From NCBI RefSeq assembly GCF_001439805.1, contig NZ_JYLK01000007.1:1-64000 (forward strand): a stretch of 64,000 bases of DNA, written 5' to 3'. The notes beneath the pieces are model-generated. The model was given only the letters and a program-made list of their open reading frames with translations. It was not told the origin of the DNA and made no database searches. Within the stretch, counting starts at the first letter, position 1. Each line of letters begins with the position of its first letter. The position numbers and the translations under genes are program-made. This document shows positions 27,406 to 35,118 of this stretch, piece after piece. Origin of the DNA: Pseudomonas trivialis. GTDB lineage: Bacteria; Pseudomonadota; Gammaproteobacteria; Pseudomonadales; Pseudomonadaceae.

Positions 27406-29214
27406 TTGCGCATTTTCTCCCGTGCATTACTTCTGCTTCTTATCGCCCTGGGCCTGCTCCTGGCCGTGGTGCTCTACTACATCGTCAACCCCAGGCTGCC
27501 CGATTACGTGCCCGTGGAGCAGGTGCGCTATCAGGACCAATGGAGCGCCGCCGACCGCCAGACCTACTACTTCACGCCCCAGGGCACCCAGGTCAAGGGC
27601 CTGCATTACGACTGGTTCACCGCCCTCGAACTGCCGTTCTCCGAACAGCGCTTTGCCGCCCCCGAGTACCTGGCGCGCTTCGGCTTTCTGGTGGATCCCA
27701 AACAAGGGCCCACCGCGCAGAATCCCGGCAACCTGCCGGTCGGTTTCGCCCGCCATAAAAACGCCGACAGCAACATTGAATACCTGGACATCACCTGCGC
27801 CGCCTGCCACACCGGCGAGCTGCATTTCAAAGGCCAGGCCCTGCGCATCGACGGCGGCTCGGCCCAGCACGTATTGCCCTCCAGCGTGCCGACCCTGCGC
27901 GGCGGCAGTTTCGGCCAGGCCCTGGTGGCAAGCCTGGCGGCCACCTATTACAACCCGTGGAAATTCGAACGCTTCGCCCGCCAGGTGCTGGGGGATCGTT
28001 ATGAAGCCGAGCACCGCCAACTGCGCGAGGCCTTCAAACAGTCTCTCAACCGCTTCATCACGGTCGCCTGGAACGACACCCATCGCGGCCTCTACCCCAC
28101 CCAGGAAGGTCCCGGCCGTACCGATGCGTTCGGCCGCATCGCCAACGCCAGCTTTGGCGATGCGATTTCCCCGGACAATTATCGCATTGCCAACGCACCT
28201 GTGGACTACCCGCAACTGTGGGACATCTGGACCTTCGACTGGGTGCAATGGAACGGCTCGGCCCAACAACCCATGGCACGCAATATCGGCGAAGCGCTGG
28301 GCGTGGGTGCGACCCTGGACTTTTTCGACAGCGCCGGCCAACCACTGCAGGGCCAGGCCCGCTACCCGTCCAGCGTACGCGTGCGCGACCTGCACCTGAT
28401 CGAAGAAACCCTGCAACGCCTCAAGCCGCCCACCTGGCCGCAGGACCTGTTCGGCGCCATCGACAAGCCGCTCGCCGCCCACGGCCGCGCGCTCTTTGCC
28501 GAAAACTGCGCCGCCTGCCACGTGCCCACCGTCACCCAGGAACCGGGCCGGGCGGTGCAGCACCTGCCAATGCTCACCGTCGATTACATCGGCACCGACC
28601 CCACCGCCGCCACTAACATCGCCGATCAGCGCTACGACCTCAGCGCGCTGAAATGGGACACCGCAGAACTGGCCGCACTCAATGTGCAACTGCACCCCAA
28701 GCAAAGCGAACCGCTGGACCTGAAAAGCCTGTCGGTGGCCAAGGGCCTGGCCTACGTCACCGCCTACGTCGAGGATCACGCCTACCGTGCCGCCGGCGTC
28801 ACCCCGGCCGAGCGCCCGAACCTGGACGGTTTCGATCAACCCATCGGCGTGCGCGAACTGCGTGCCTACAAGGCGCGGCCACTGGCCGGTGTGTGGGCCA
28901 CCCCGCCGTTCCTGCACAACGGCTCGGTGCCCACGCTCTACCAACTGCTCTCGCCCCAGGACGAGCGCAGCGTCACCTTCTATAAAGGCACCTTCGCCTA
29001 CGACCCGCGCCATCTCGGGTTTGAAACCGGCGCATTCAAAAATGCCTTCCTGTTCGATACCAACATCACCGGCAACCACAACAGCGGCCACGAATTTCGT
29101 GACGGCAAGCGTGGCGACGGCGTTATCGGCCGTGGCCTGCTGCCGCAGGAACGCTGGGCGCTGCTGGAATACCTGAAAGTGCTGGGCGGCCCGCTGGAGC
29201 AACAACTGCCATGA
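27406..29214 (+). CDS. membrane-anchored di-haem cytochrome c, peroxidase/RoxA-like
   Basis: 602 residues from TTG at 27406 (preceded by AAGGAT), which begins just before the only plausible membrane anchor (ALLLLLIALGLLLAVVLYYIV). Two c-type haem sites are seen: ITCAACHTGE near residue 130 and NCAACHVPT near residue 368. Length and spacing match the long MauG/RoxA-related di-haem cytochromes often annotated as cytochrome c peroxidases. The paired downstream catalase-like protein overlaps by four bases, suggesting a joint periplasmic redox role. Substrate is unknown, and the TTG start is an inference. Confidence 0.78.
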   Translation: MRIFSRALLLLLIALGLLLAVVLYYIVNPRLPDYVPVEQVRYQDQWSAADRQTYYFTPQGTQVKGLHYDWFTALELPFSEQRFAAPEYLARFGFLVDPKQGPTAQNPGNLPVGFARHKNADSNIEYLDITCAACHTGELHFKGQALRIDGGSAQHVLPSSVPTLRGGSFGQALVASLAATYYNPWKFERFARQVLGDRYEAEHRQLREAFKQSLNRFITVAWNDTHRGLYPTQEGPGRTDAFGRIANASFGDAISPDNYRIANAPVDYPQLWDIWTFDWVQWNGSAQQPMARNIGEALGVGATLDFFDSAGQPLQGQARYPSSVRVRDLHLIEETLQRLKPPTWPQDLFGAIDKPLAAHGRALFAENCAACHVPTVTQEPGRAVQHLPMLTVDYIGTDPTAATNIADQRYDLSALKWDTAELAALNVQLHPKQSEPLDLKSLSVAKGLAYVTAYVEDHAYRAAGVTPAERPNLDGFDQPIGVRELRAYKARPLAGVWATPPFLHNGSVPTLYQLLSPQDERSVTFYKGTFAYDPRHLGFETGAFKNAFLFDTNITGNHNSGHEFRDGKRGDGVIGRGLLPQERWALLEYLKVLGGPLEQQLP

Positions 29215-30374
29215 TTATCCGATCGCAACACAATGAACGTTCACTGCTCGCCCGCCTCTGGCTGCGCCTGGGCGCCTTGCTCGGCAAAAGCCTGCTGTGC
29301 CTGGTGGGACTGGGACTGCTGGGCTGGCTGGCGGCGACCGCCTGGTACGCCTGGCAGCACAGCGGCCCGGTGTCACCGAACGAGCAGATCCCGCCCGGCG
29401 AGGCGGCGATGACCCAGGGCATCATCCAGACCGCCGTGCGCATCGTCGACCAGCACCGCGAAGGCACGCGCTACCTGCGCGACGCCCATGCCAAGGCCCA
29501 CGGCTGCGTGAAGGCCGAAGTCAGCGTGCTGGCCGACCTTGACCCGGCCTTGCGCCAGGGCGTATTTGCCGAACCCGGCAAAACCTGGCAAGCGACGATG
29601 CGCCTGTCCAACGGCAACGCCTACCCGCAGTTCGACAGCATCCGCGATGCCCGGGGCATGGCACTCAAGTTGTTGGACGTTCCGGGCAAGCAGTTGATGG
29701 CCGATCAGCAGGCGCGCACGGAGCAGGACTTCGTGATGTTCAGCCATCCGAACTTCTTCGTCAGTGACGTGGCCGAATACGCGCAGAACATCGGCGCCCA
29801 GGCCGACGGTAAAAAAGTCCAGGCGTTCTTCCCCAGCCTCGACCCGCGCAGTTGGCAGGTGCGCCACCTGTTCATCGCCTTGGCGACCCTGGCTCCCGCG
29901 CCGGCCAGCCCCACGCAGACCACTTACTTCTCCGTTTCACCGTATAAATTCGGCGCGGCCAATGCCAAATTCCGTGTGGCGCCCGACCCGCACAGTTGCC
30001 CGCAATACACGCTGCCCAAGCAGAACGAGGACCTGCCGAACTTCCTGCGCAGCGCCCTCAACCAGCAGTTGTCCACCGACCGCGTGGCGGCCTGCTTCGT
30101 GCTGCAAATCCAGCGGCAGAACCCGCAAAAATTCATGCCGATCGAGGACACCAGCATCGAGTGGAAGGAAAGCGACGCGCCCTACGAGACCGTGGCCAAC
30201 GTGCGGATTCCCGCGCAGGATTTCGACACCCCGGCGTTGAATCTGGCGTGCGACAACCAGTCGTTCAACCCGTGGTTCGGCGTGGAAGCACACCGCCCCA
30301 TCGGCGGCATCAATCGGCTGCGCAAAGCCGTGTACGAAGCGGTCAGCGATTACCGACATAGCCGCAACCTGTGA
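29211..30374 (+). CDS. catalase-family haem protein
   Basis: 387 residues with one N-terminal membrane segment (about residues 24-46, LLCLVGLGLLGWLAATAWYAW) followed by a catalase-fold domain. The active-site His is in AKAHGCVKAEVS, and catalase-like blocks include FVMFSHPNFFVSD and, at the C-terminus, GGINRLRKAVYEAVSDYR with a candidate proximal Tyr. It is of the short, membrane-linked catalase-related type rather than a classical KatA, so peroxide decomposition is not assured. ATGA overlap with the cytochrome gene shows coupling. Confidence 0.78.
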   Translation: MIIRSQHNERSLLARLWLRLGALLGKSLLCLVGLGLLGWLAATAWYAWQHSGPVSPNEQIPPGEAAMTQGIIQTAVRIVDQHREGTRYLRDAHAKAHGCVKAEVSVLADLDPALRQGVFAEPGKTWQATMRLSNGNAYPQFDSIRDARGMALKLLDVPGKQLMADQQARTEQDFVMFSHPNFFVSDVAEYAQNIGAQADGKKVQAFFPSLDPRSWQVRHLFIALATLAPAPASPTQTTYFSVSPYKFGAANAKFRVAPDPHSCPQYTLPKQNEDLPNFLRSALNQQLSTDRVAACFVLQIQRQNPQKFMPIEDTSIEWKESDAPYETVANVRIPAQDFDTPALNLACDNQSFNPWFGVEAHRPIGGINRLRKAVYEAVSDYRHSRNL

Positions 30375-30473
30375 AGTGACGCGAGTTCGAATGCTGCATC
30401 TTAATTGATGCTTGAGCCCGTAACAGATAGCCCCCTTTGTGGACAAAAGGGGCATCCCGCTACTTAAAGCCCA

Positions 30474-30498
30474 TTAATCCAGCAACATAATGGATTAA
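30474..30498. terminator. hairpin at the end of the serralysin-like gene
   Basis: TTAATCCA pairs with TGGATTAA across GCAACATAA and overlaps the stop codon of the serralysin-like gene. There is no T-run on the minus strand, so it may protect the 3' end rather than terminate. Another stem (GCCCCCTTT with AAAAGGGGC, 30430-30453) lies beyond it. Confidence 0.4.
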
Positions 30499-31769
30499 CC
30501 AAGGGTGTGACTTTTCGTAACTAACACATCACGGTCCTGAATCCCGTCAACACGCACCATGAAGTCTGGATTGCCTCGATGCGTCGCTGATCCACGAGTG
30601 TTCCATCGTCTAACGTAGCTCGCGCCATCCACCGTAATAATATCCGCAAGGGGGAAACGGCCTTCGAGGTACATGTCCATCCCTGTCGGTCTAGGAAGAT
30701 CAGAGAGGTCCAACTTATCTATCCCCGACTTAAATCCGACGATTGTATCGAGCGCATGCGGCGTGGAATCCCAATCATGATTATAGGCCACCGTATTACT
30801 GCCTGGCCCTAACGTAACCGTATTAATAGAGGCGTTGGGCATTACCGTATTGGTTCCCAAGCCCGTATTGACATCCTCAATGAGCGTCTGTGACGAAAGT
30901 GTCACATTCCCCTTGAATCCGCCTACGCTGGAGCGCGCGCCAGGATGCAGGTCGATCATTTGATCATGGGTGTCCCCTGCGGCATCAAGCGTATCATGCC
31001 CGCCCGTGTCACCTATTGTCATAGTGGCCGGATTTAATCCTCGTCCCAGGCTTGCGAGACGATAAATTTGATCCCCTTCTGTATTGGAGGTGTATTTAGC
31101 AGACAGCCTGTCGAAATCATCAATCTGCGGGCGAGATATAGAGTGATTTTTATAATCCTGACCTGTAAGCGTTTCTGAACGATTACTGTGAACACTGTAC
31201 CCTTTGGAGTGAGGCTCACCGGCCTCAGGTGTACGCGCGGGGACGCCAAGAGAATACAGCAATGCGCGAGCCAACAAATTCCCTCCCCTGTTAACCCCGT
31301 TAGGCGCTAAAAGGGGTTCATCCTTGGGATTACCGGGATTGCTTCGAATGTAGACTTCGGTCGCTGTATTCGGCAGGATTGACGGGTAGCCTACGATCAG
31401 ATTGTTTCGCTTGTCATTTTTCTTGAATGTTCCATATTTCACCTCCGCATCAGGCGTTGCATAAGTGCCTTTCTTATGAAATCTGACTTTAAAGTCGGCG
31501 CTCATGTCGCTCATCTGGGCCTCTAACTCTCCCCGCTGCGCATTGTTCAGCGGCTTATAACCCTGATTGCCAAGACTGGAAAAATGCCTTCCAGGGCCTC
31601 CGTCGTAATCCACCTCTATATCTATATAACCATTGCCATCCCGGTCCTGTGCCTTTACAGGAGCTGCTGTGGTAGTTTGAGAGGCCGTGTTGCTTCCAGT
31701 TTGCGAAACTTGCGAACTGAAAACCGTCGAGGAAGAAATAGACCCCGATGTAGAAGAGCTGATACTCAT
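30495..31769 (-). CDS. serralysin-family (M10) protein with a decayed zinc site
   Basis: 424 residues from MSISSSTSGS, preceded by AAGGTGATTGCC. A Ser/Thr-rich start leads to DRDGNGYIDI (residues 42-51), a calcium-loop-like motif. The region equivalent to the serralysin zinc helix reads NLLARALLYSLGVPA (about 164-178), aligning with HEIGHALGLSHP but lacking all zinc ligands and the Glu. The C-terminal half is serralysin-like: GHDTLDAAGDTHDQMIDLHPG, then SVGGFKGNVTLSSQTLIED, degenerate RTX-type turns (GLGTNTV, GPGSNTV) and DTIVGFKSGIDKLDLSD. The end DFMVRVDGIQDRDVLV resembles the type I secretion terminus, with seven extra residues. Probably secreted but not a protease. Lower GC than its neighbours. 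Confidence 0.75.
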   Translation of the reverse strand: MSISSSTSGSISSSTVFSSQVSQTGSNTASQTTTAAPVKAQDRDGNGYIDIEVDYDGGPGRHFSSLGNQGYKPLNNAQRGELEAQMSDMSADFKVRFHKKGTYATPDAEVKYGTFKKNDKRNNLIVGYPSILPNTATEVYIRSNPGNPKDEPLLAPNGVNRGGNLLARALLYSLGVPARTPEAGEPHSKGYSVHSNRSETLTGQDYKNHSISRPQIDDFDRLSAKYTSNTEGDQIYRLASLGRGLNPATMTIGDTGGHDTLDAAGDTHDQMIDLHPGARSSVGGFKGNVTLSSQTLIEDVNTGLGTNTVMPNASINTVTLGPGSNTVAYNHDWDSTPHALDTIVGFKSGIDKLDLSDLPRPTGMDMYLEGRFPLADIITVDGASYVRRWNTRGSATHRGNPDFMVRVDGIQDRDVLVTKSHTLG

Positions 31770-32671
31770 GGCAATCACCTTTGCAGTTAATAACGCTAAA
31801 AACCTTAATGCGAGCACAGACTACACTTGATTTAAATCCACATAAAAGAGGCGCACGTTAAGCAAATATTTCATACGAAAACACAACTTATATTCACACA
31901 CCAAAAACAAACTTTTATATATGAAAGCGAGAATAACCTTACATACACATCACAGAGACCGGCGCTCAGCAGCATCAATCTGGCTGTTATCGCAAACCTG
32001 ACACTGGCGCCTGTCGCGCCGTGCGCAGCCACTGCTAAAAACTGCGCGCCGCCGGGGGGTTGCGATGCAGGGGTTGCATCAGGTGCAAGCGCCCCTGGCA
32101 GGGCAAGGCGTGGGGCAAGGCCATTTGCAGGCGGCCGGCAGCAAACCCGCCAGCCAGAGGGAGCCAGCGCCGCGACGGCGTAGCTCGGCGGACTCGCGGT
32201 CGAGCTCACGCAACAGCCCAGCTGGGGCTGCGGCTGTTTCGCTACCCGCGCTTTCTCGGCGCCGTGTTGAGTGCGCTGGCGGTGCTGCGTTCGGCCTACA
32301 GCGCAGGGTTCAATACGTTGTTGCAGGTGTTGGCGCTGTTCACGTTGCTGACGGCGGTGATTGTCTATCTATGCCTGGGGCAACCGAGCACTGCAGCCGC
32401 AGCGCTTAATCCCCGATAAGTTCACTGTGCGTGGGGGGCATCGCGCATGCCGAATCGTAGTACGAGATAACTCTTGCTTTTCATCTACTGACACTACTAG
32501 CTCCTCAGACGTTTACACCGAGCTTATCGGAAACGTCCGACTTTACTTTCAATATCCACATATTCAGGGTAGCGAGGTGGTAACCACTCGCTTATTTGTT
32601 GTCGCTGGTTGATAGGCACAAGACATATCTTTTCGATCAAGCAAATAAGAGGAAAACCACACACAAAAACC
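31770..32671. other. 902-base accessory gap with a GC-rich relic
   Basis: No intact gene is supported. 31770-31960 and 32430-32670 are AT-rich. 32040-32420 is GC-rich and reads, on the plus strand, a membrane-like stretch LFRYPRFLGAVLSALAVLR and LLQVLALFTLLTAVIVYLCLG, which looks like the tail of a lost membrane-protein gene. The gap separates the serralysin-like gene from the PAAR unit. Promoters for both probably lie within it. Confidence 0.4.
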
Positions 32672-33004
32672 ATGGATCAGGATATTAAACATGAATACAG
32701 CAGCATCCCCGTTGTATACCAACGACGTTTCCCGGAATATCTCCGCATTCACGACAACTCATCCTTTACAGAGCAGCAACTTTCCACGTTCAACGAACAG
32801 GCACTTGCAACAGTTAAGCAACAGCAGGATTACATAGACGCCCACCCTTCTGTCGCCATTTACCGCTTAGCAACGCAAGGCAGCCAGACCCGCAACGAAC
32901 GCGCGTTAGTATCCGATCATTTGAAGGTTGAGGTGCTATTTATCTCGACCAACATAGAAGAGAGAACAAACAATGAGGGAAAGACATTTCATTGGCCAGG
33001 GTGA
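32672..33004 (+). CDS. hypothetical protein upstream of the PAAR gene
   Basis: 110 residues from MDQDIKHEYSSIPVVYQRRF, a hydrophilic protein with no recognised domain. Its 3' end overlaps the PAAR start by 32 bases, so it is coupled to the PAAR-effector-immunity unit and may be an adaptor or a relic of one. The ribosome binding site is poor (AAGAGG is 15 or more bases away), and longer starts upstream are possible. Confidence is mainly in its being translated rather than in any role. Confidence 0.5.
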   Translation: MDQDIKHEYSSIPVVYQRRFPEYLRIHDNSSFTEQQLSTFNEQALATVKQQQDYIDAHPSVAIYRLATQGSQTRNERALVSDHLKVEVLFISTNIEERTNNEGKTFHWPG

Positions 33005-33386
33005 TAAGACTACCTGCGGCGGGGAGGTACTGGAGGGTGATAACAGAGTCAATATATTTGGCGTCCTTCATGCGCGTGAAGGTGATCGAGTAAGTTGCGG
33101 AAAAGACGGAAACATCTACAACATTATTGGCGGCATTCCGTATATCAACAGCCATGGCAGACTCGTTGCTGGAACACTGGACAGTATCAGCGGTTGCCCC
33201 TGTCGGGCTCAGTTGATTCCTTCGATTTATCAGGCCACCTACGAAAGCCGAAGTCCTGTGCGTGACCCGGCGGTGATGAGCAAGTTTAAGGCGCTCAATC
33301 CTGATCGAGGCGAAGTGAAGGCCGGTTCAATAGTCGTGCTCAGCGATCCGCACAACTTTCATGCTCTCGTGAAGAAAGCATTTTGA
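32973..33386 (+). CDS. PAAR-domain protein, type VI secretion spike tip
   Basis: 137 residues starting MRERHFIGQGDKTTCGG. The first 85 residues are the PAAR fold (GDKTTCGGEVLEGD, GDRVSCGKDG, INSHGRLVAG), which caps the VgrG spike and carries effectors out through the type VI machine. The last 50 residues (QLIPSIYQATYESRSPVRDP and beyond) extend past the PAAR core as an effector-linking tail. Its stop overlaps the effector start (TGATG). No vgrG or structural T6SS gene lies in the window, so it must use machinery encoded elsewhere. Confidence 0.85.
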   Translation: MRERHFIGQGDKTTCGGEVLEGDNRVNIFGVLHAREGDRVSCGKDGNIYNIIGGIPYINSHGRLVAGTLDSISGCPCRAQLIPSIYQATYESRSPVRDPAVMSKFKALNPDRGEVKAGSIVVLSDPHNFHALVKKAF

Positions 33387-34180
33387 TGCAAGCGGCAGCT
33401 CAGACCAATGACGCTCTGGAGCCTCTCACTGCCGATGAAGCAGACTCCATGCAACGCCATCGCGAGGAAATCCAAAGCTTCTTGGCCTTGGGTTCAACTG
33501 CCATTGGTGTGGGCGAGGCCATTTTTGCCAGGAATCTAGATGACCTTAAAAATACTCTCCGAGAAATTGAGGCGCTACACCACAGAGCGTTTCTCAAAGA
33601 TGGACACTTACGATCACCCGAGTTCTTCAGTGAACGCAAACGCCTCCTTGCTCAACTCGATACCCACCTGACCTCCCTTGTGCGCAAAGGGATCGGCCTG
33701 CACGATCATCCCACCCTGAAATCCGCACTCGGGATTTCAAGCCGAAGCCTTGTGCACCGTTGGACACAAGCAGGGGCGCCTGGGCAGATACCCGGGTATG
33801 CAACCCACATCAAAGGGATATCGAGAGCCGCCAAAGCGATCAAATACGGCGGCTGGGTCGGCATGGCGTTAGGCGCAGGGGCATCCACCATGAAGGTCAA
33901 AAATGTCTGTTCAGCAGGCGATGAGGAAGCGTGTGAAAAGGTCAAATACACCGAAGCCGGCAGTTATATCGGCTCAGTTGCCGGCGGCGCAGCGGCAGGT
34001 GCGCTTCTAACAGGCTCCCTGGTCAGCGCCTTGTGTCTCGCGCTTGGCGTGCCGACTTTAGGGGGTGCAACGTTGGCATGCGGCATTGTTGTGGTTGGCG
34101 CGGGATCTGTTGCTGGAGGGGTCGCTATAGGCGCCGCAGGCGAGAAGTTCGGTGAAGTTATCTACGAGAACACCAAATGA
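33386..34180 (+). CDS. candidate type VI effector with glycine-rich membrane segments
   Basis: 264 residues from the ATG that overlaps the PAAR stop. The N-terminal 150 residues are soluble and helical. The C-terminal 110 contain repeated glycine/alanine-rich hydrophobic segments: YGGWVGMALGAGAST, then YIGSVAGGAAAGALLTGSL and VVVGAGSVAGGVAIGAAGEKFG, the pattern of glycine-zipper pore-formers. Two Cys (VCSAGDEEACEK) separate them. Placement between a PAAR gene and a small membrane-protein gene supports a membrane-disrupting antibacterial effector of the Tse4-like type, by inference. Confidence 0.7.
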   Translation: MQAAAQTNDALEPLTADEADSMQRHREEIQSFLALGSTAIGVGEAIFARNLDDLKNTLREIEALHHRAFLKDGHLRSPEFFSERKRLLAQLDTHLTSLVRKGIGLHDHPTLKSALGISSRSLVHRWTQAGAPGQIPGYATHIKGISRAAKAIKYGGWVGMALGAGASTMKVKNVCSAGDEEACEKVKYTEAGSYIGSVAGGAAAGALLTGSLVSALCLALGVPTLGGATLACGIVVVGAGSVAGGVAIGAAGEKFGEVIYENTK

Positions 34181-34563
34181 CCTTTACTGAAATACTTTTT
34201 GGTTATCTGTCCGGTGGCATCGTGCTGGGTACAGTTGCCTGGATTGGATTTGCACTTCACACCGCCTATACCCAAATAGATTTGATGTTGGATCACCTGC
34301 ATAACTGCCCTGCAGTAAGGGCCAGGGCGCCGCTCCGACATGGCGGCCCTTGGGGCAAGCTGTTGCTGGTGGGTGGGCTTTCTGGAATCGTGACCTTCCC
34401 AAACGGTCTACTTAAAAGAGGCCTGCTAAGCGCGGAAGACTTGAGAACCTTCCCGGCACCACTCAAGCGAAAACTGGCAGTCATGCAATGGAGTGTCATA
34501 GGGCTTTTAGGGTTCGCGTTTCTGCTGTGGGGCGTTGGCAAAGTTGTAGGTTGGCACGAATAA
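34177..34563 (+). CDS. membrane protein, likely immunity to the preceding effector
   Basis: 128 residues with membrane segments near residues 8-30 (FGYLSGGIVLGTVAWIGFAL) and 104-124 (WSVIGLLGFAFLLWGVGKVVG), and a weaker one around LLLVGGLSGIVTF. ATGA overlap with the effector gene gives strict coupling. An inner-membrane protein is what a cell would need against a membrane-acting effector. No family was recognised; the role is inferred from position. Confidence 0.65.
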   Translation: MTFTEILFGYLSGGIVLGTVAWIGFALHTAYTQIDLMLDHLHNCPAVRARAPLRHGGPWGKLLLVGGLSGIVTFPNGLLKRGLLSAEDLRTFPAPLKRKLAVMQWSVIGLLGFAFLLWGVGKVVGWHE

Positions 34564-34609
34564 CGAGGACTCAACAGCGGCTCCCTCCATTCGATACGTC
34601 GATCCCCAC

Positions 34610-35118
34610 ACAGCACATCGAAGTAGAGGCTGGTGCCGGAAAAAATACAGATCCACAGCGCCGTGAACAGCGCCGCGTAAAGCATGTTGATATGGATGAA
34701 TTCGCGCACGGTGTAGCCGCGCTCGATCTAGCCCAGAAACAGCGCGCTCACCGGCGCCCAGGCAAACCAGACCGACCAGTAGAACACCGTCCAGCTCTGC
34801 GGCCAGCTGTCACCGCTGGCGGCCCCGGAGAACAGGCTACGACTGAAGTACGTGTCGAGGTAGACGCCCAGCGATTCGACGCCAAGGCTGAACAGGTAGA
34901 GGGTCGGCCCGCACACCAGCACGAACAGCCCCAGGGCCAGCATGATCCAGGTGTTGAACGACGACAGCATCACAATCCCACGCTGCAAGCCGCTGGCCGT
35001 CGAGGCGACAAGGTGATCACGATAATCGCGATGATGATCGCCAGGCGCAACGGCGTGGTGTCGCCGCCAATGTACTGGCTCAGGCCGCCTGCCAGGGTCA
35101 GCGCGCCGGTGCAAAGCC
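34610..35118 (-). pseudogene. BCCT (betaine/choline/carnitine) transporter fragment
   Basis: On the minus strand the sequence reads, in two frames, TGALTLAGGLSQYIGGD, then VASTASGLQRGIVMLSSFN, then WTVFYWSVWFAWAP, then ERGYTVREFIHINML, recognisable BCCT blocks. A one-base loss near 35003-35015 shifts the frame and a TAG at 34728-34730 interrupts the protein just before IERGYTVREF. Both ends of the gene are missing. The upstream end adjoins the 3' end of the amidase gene, which is where the transporter gene was cut. Confidence 0.8.

Noticed and set aside
27427..29205. Long minus-strand open frame across the cytochrome gene
   Set aside because: Antisense shadow; the CxxCH motifs and membrane anchor are on the plus strand.
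33386..34563. Effector and downstream gene as a phage holin-antiholin pair
   Set aside because: No phage genes are nearby and the adjoining overlapping PAAR gene points to type VI secretion, although the hydrophobic pattern is similar.
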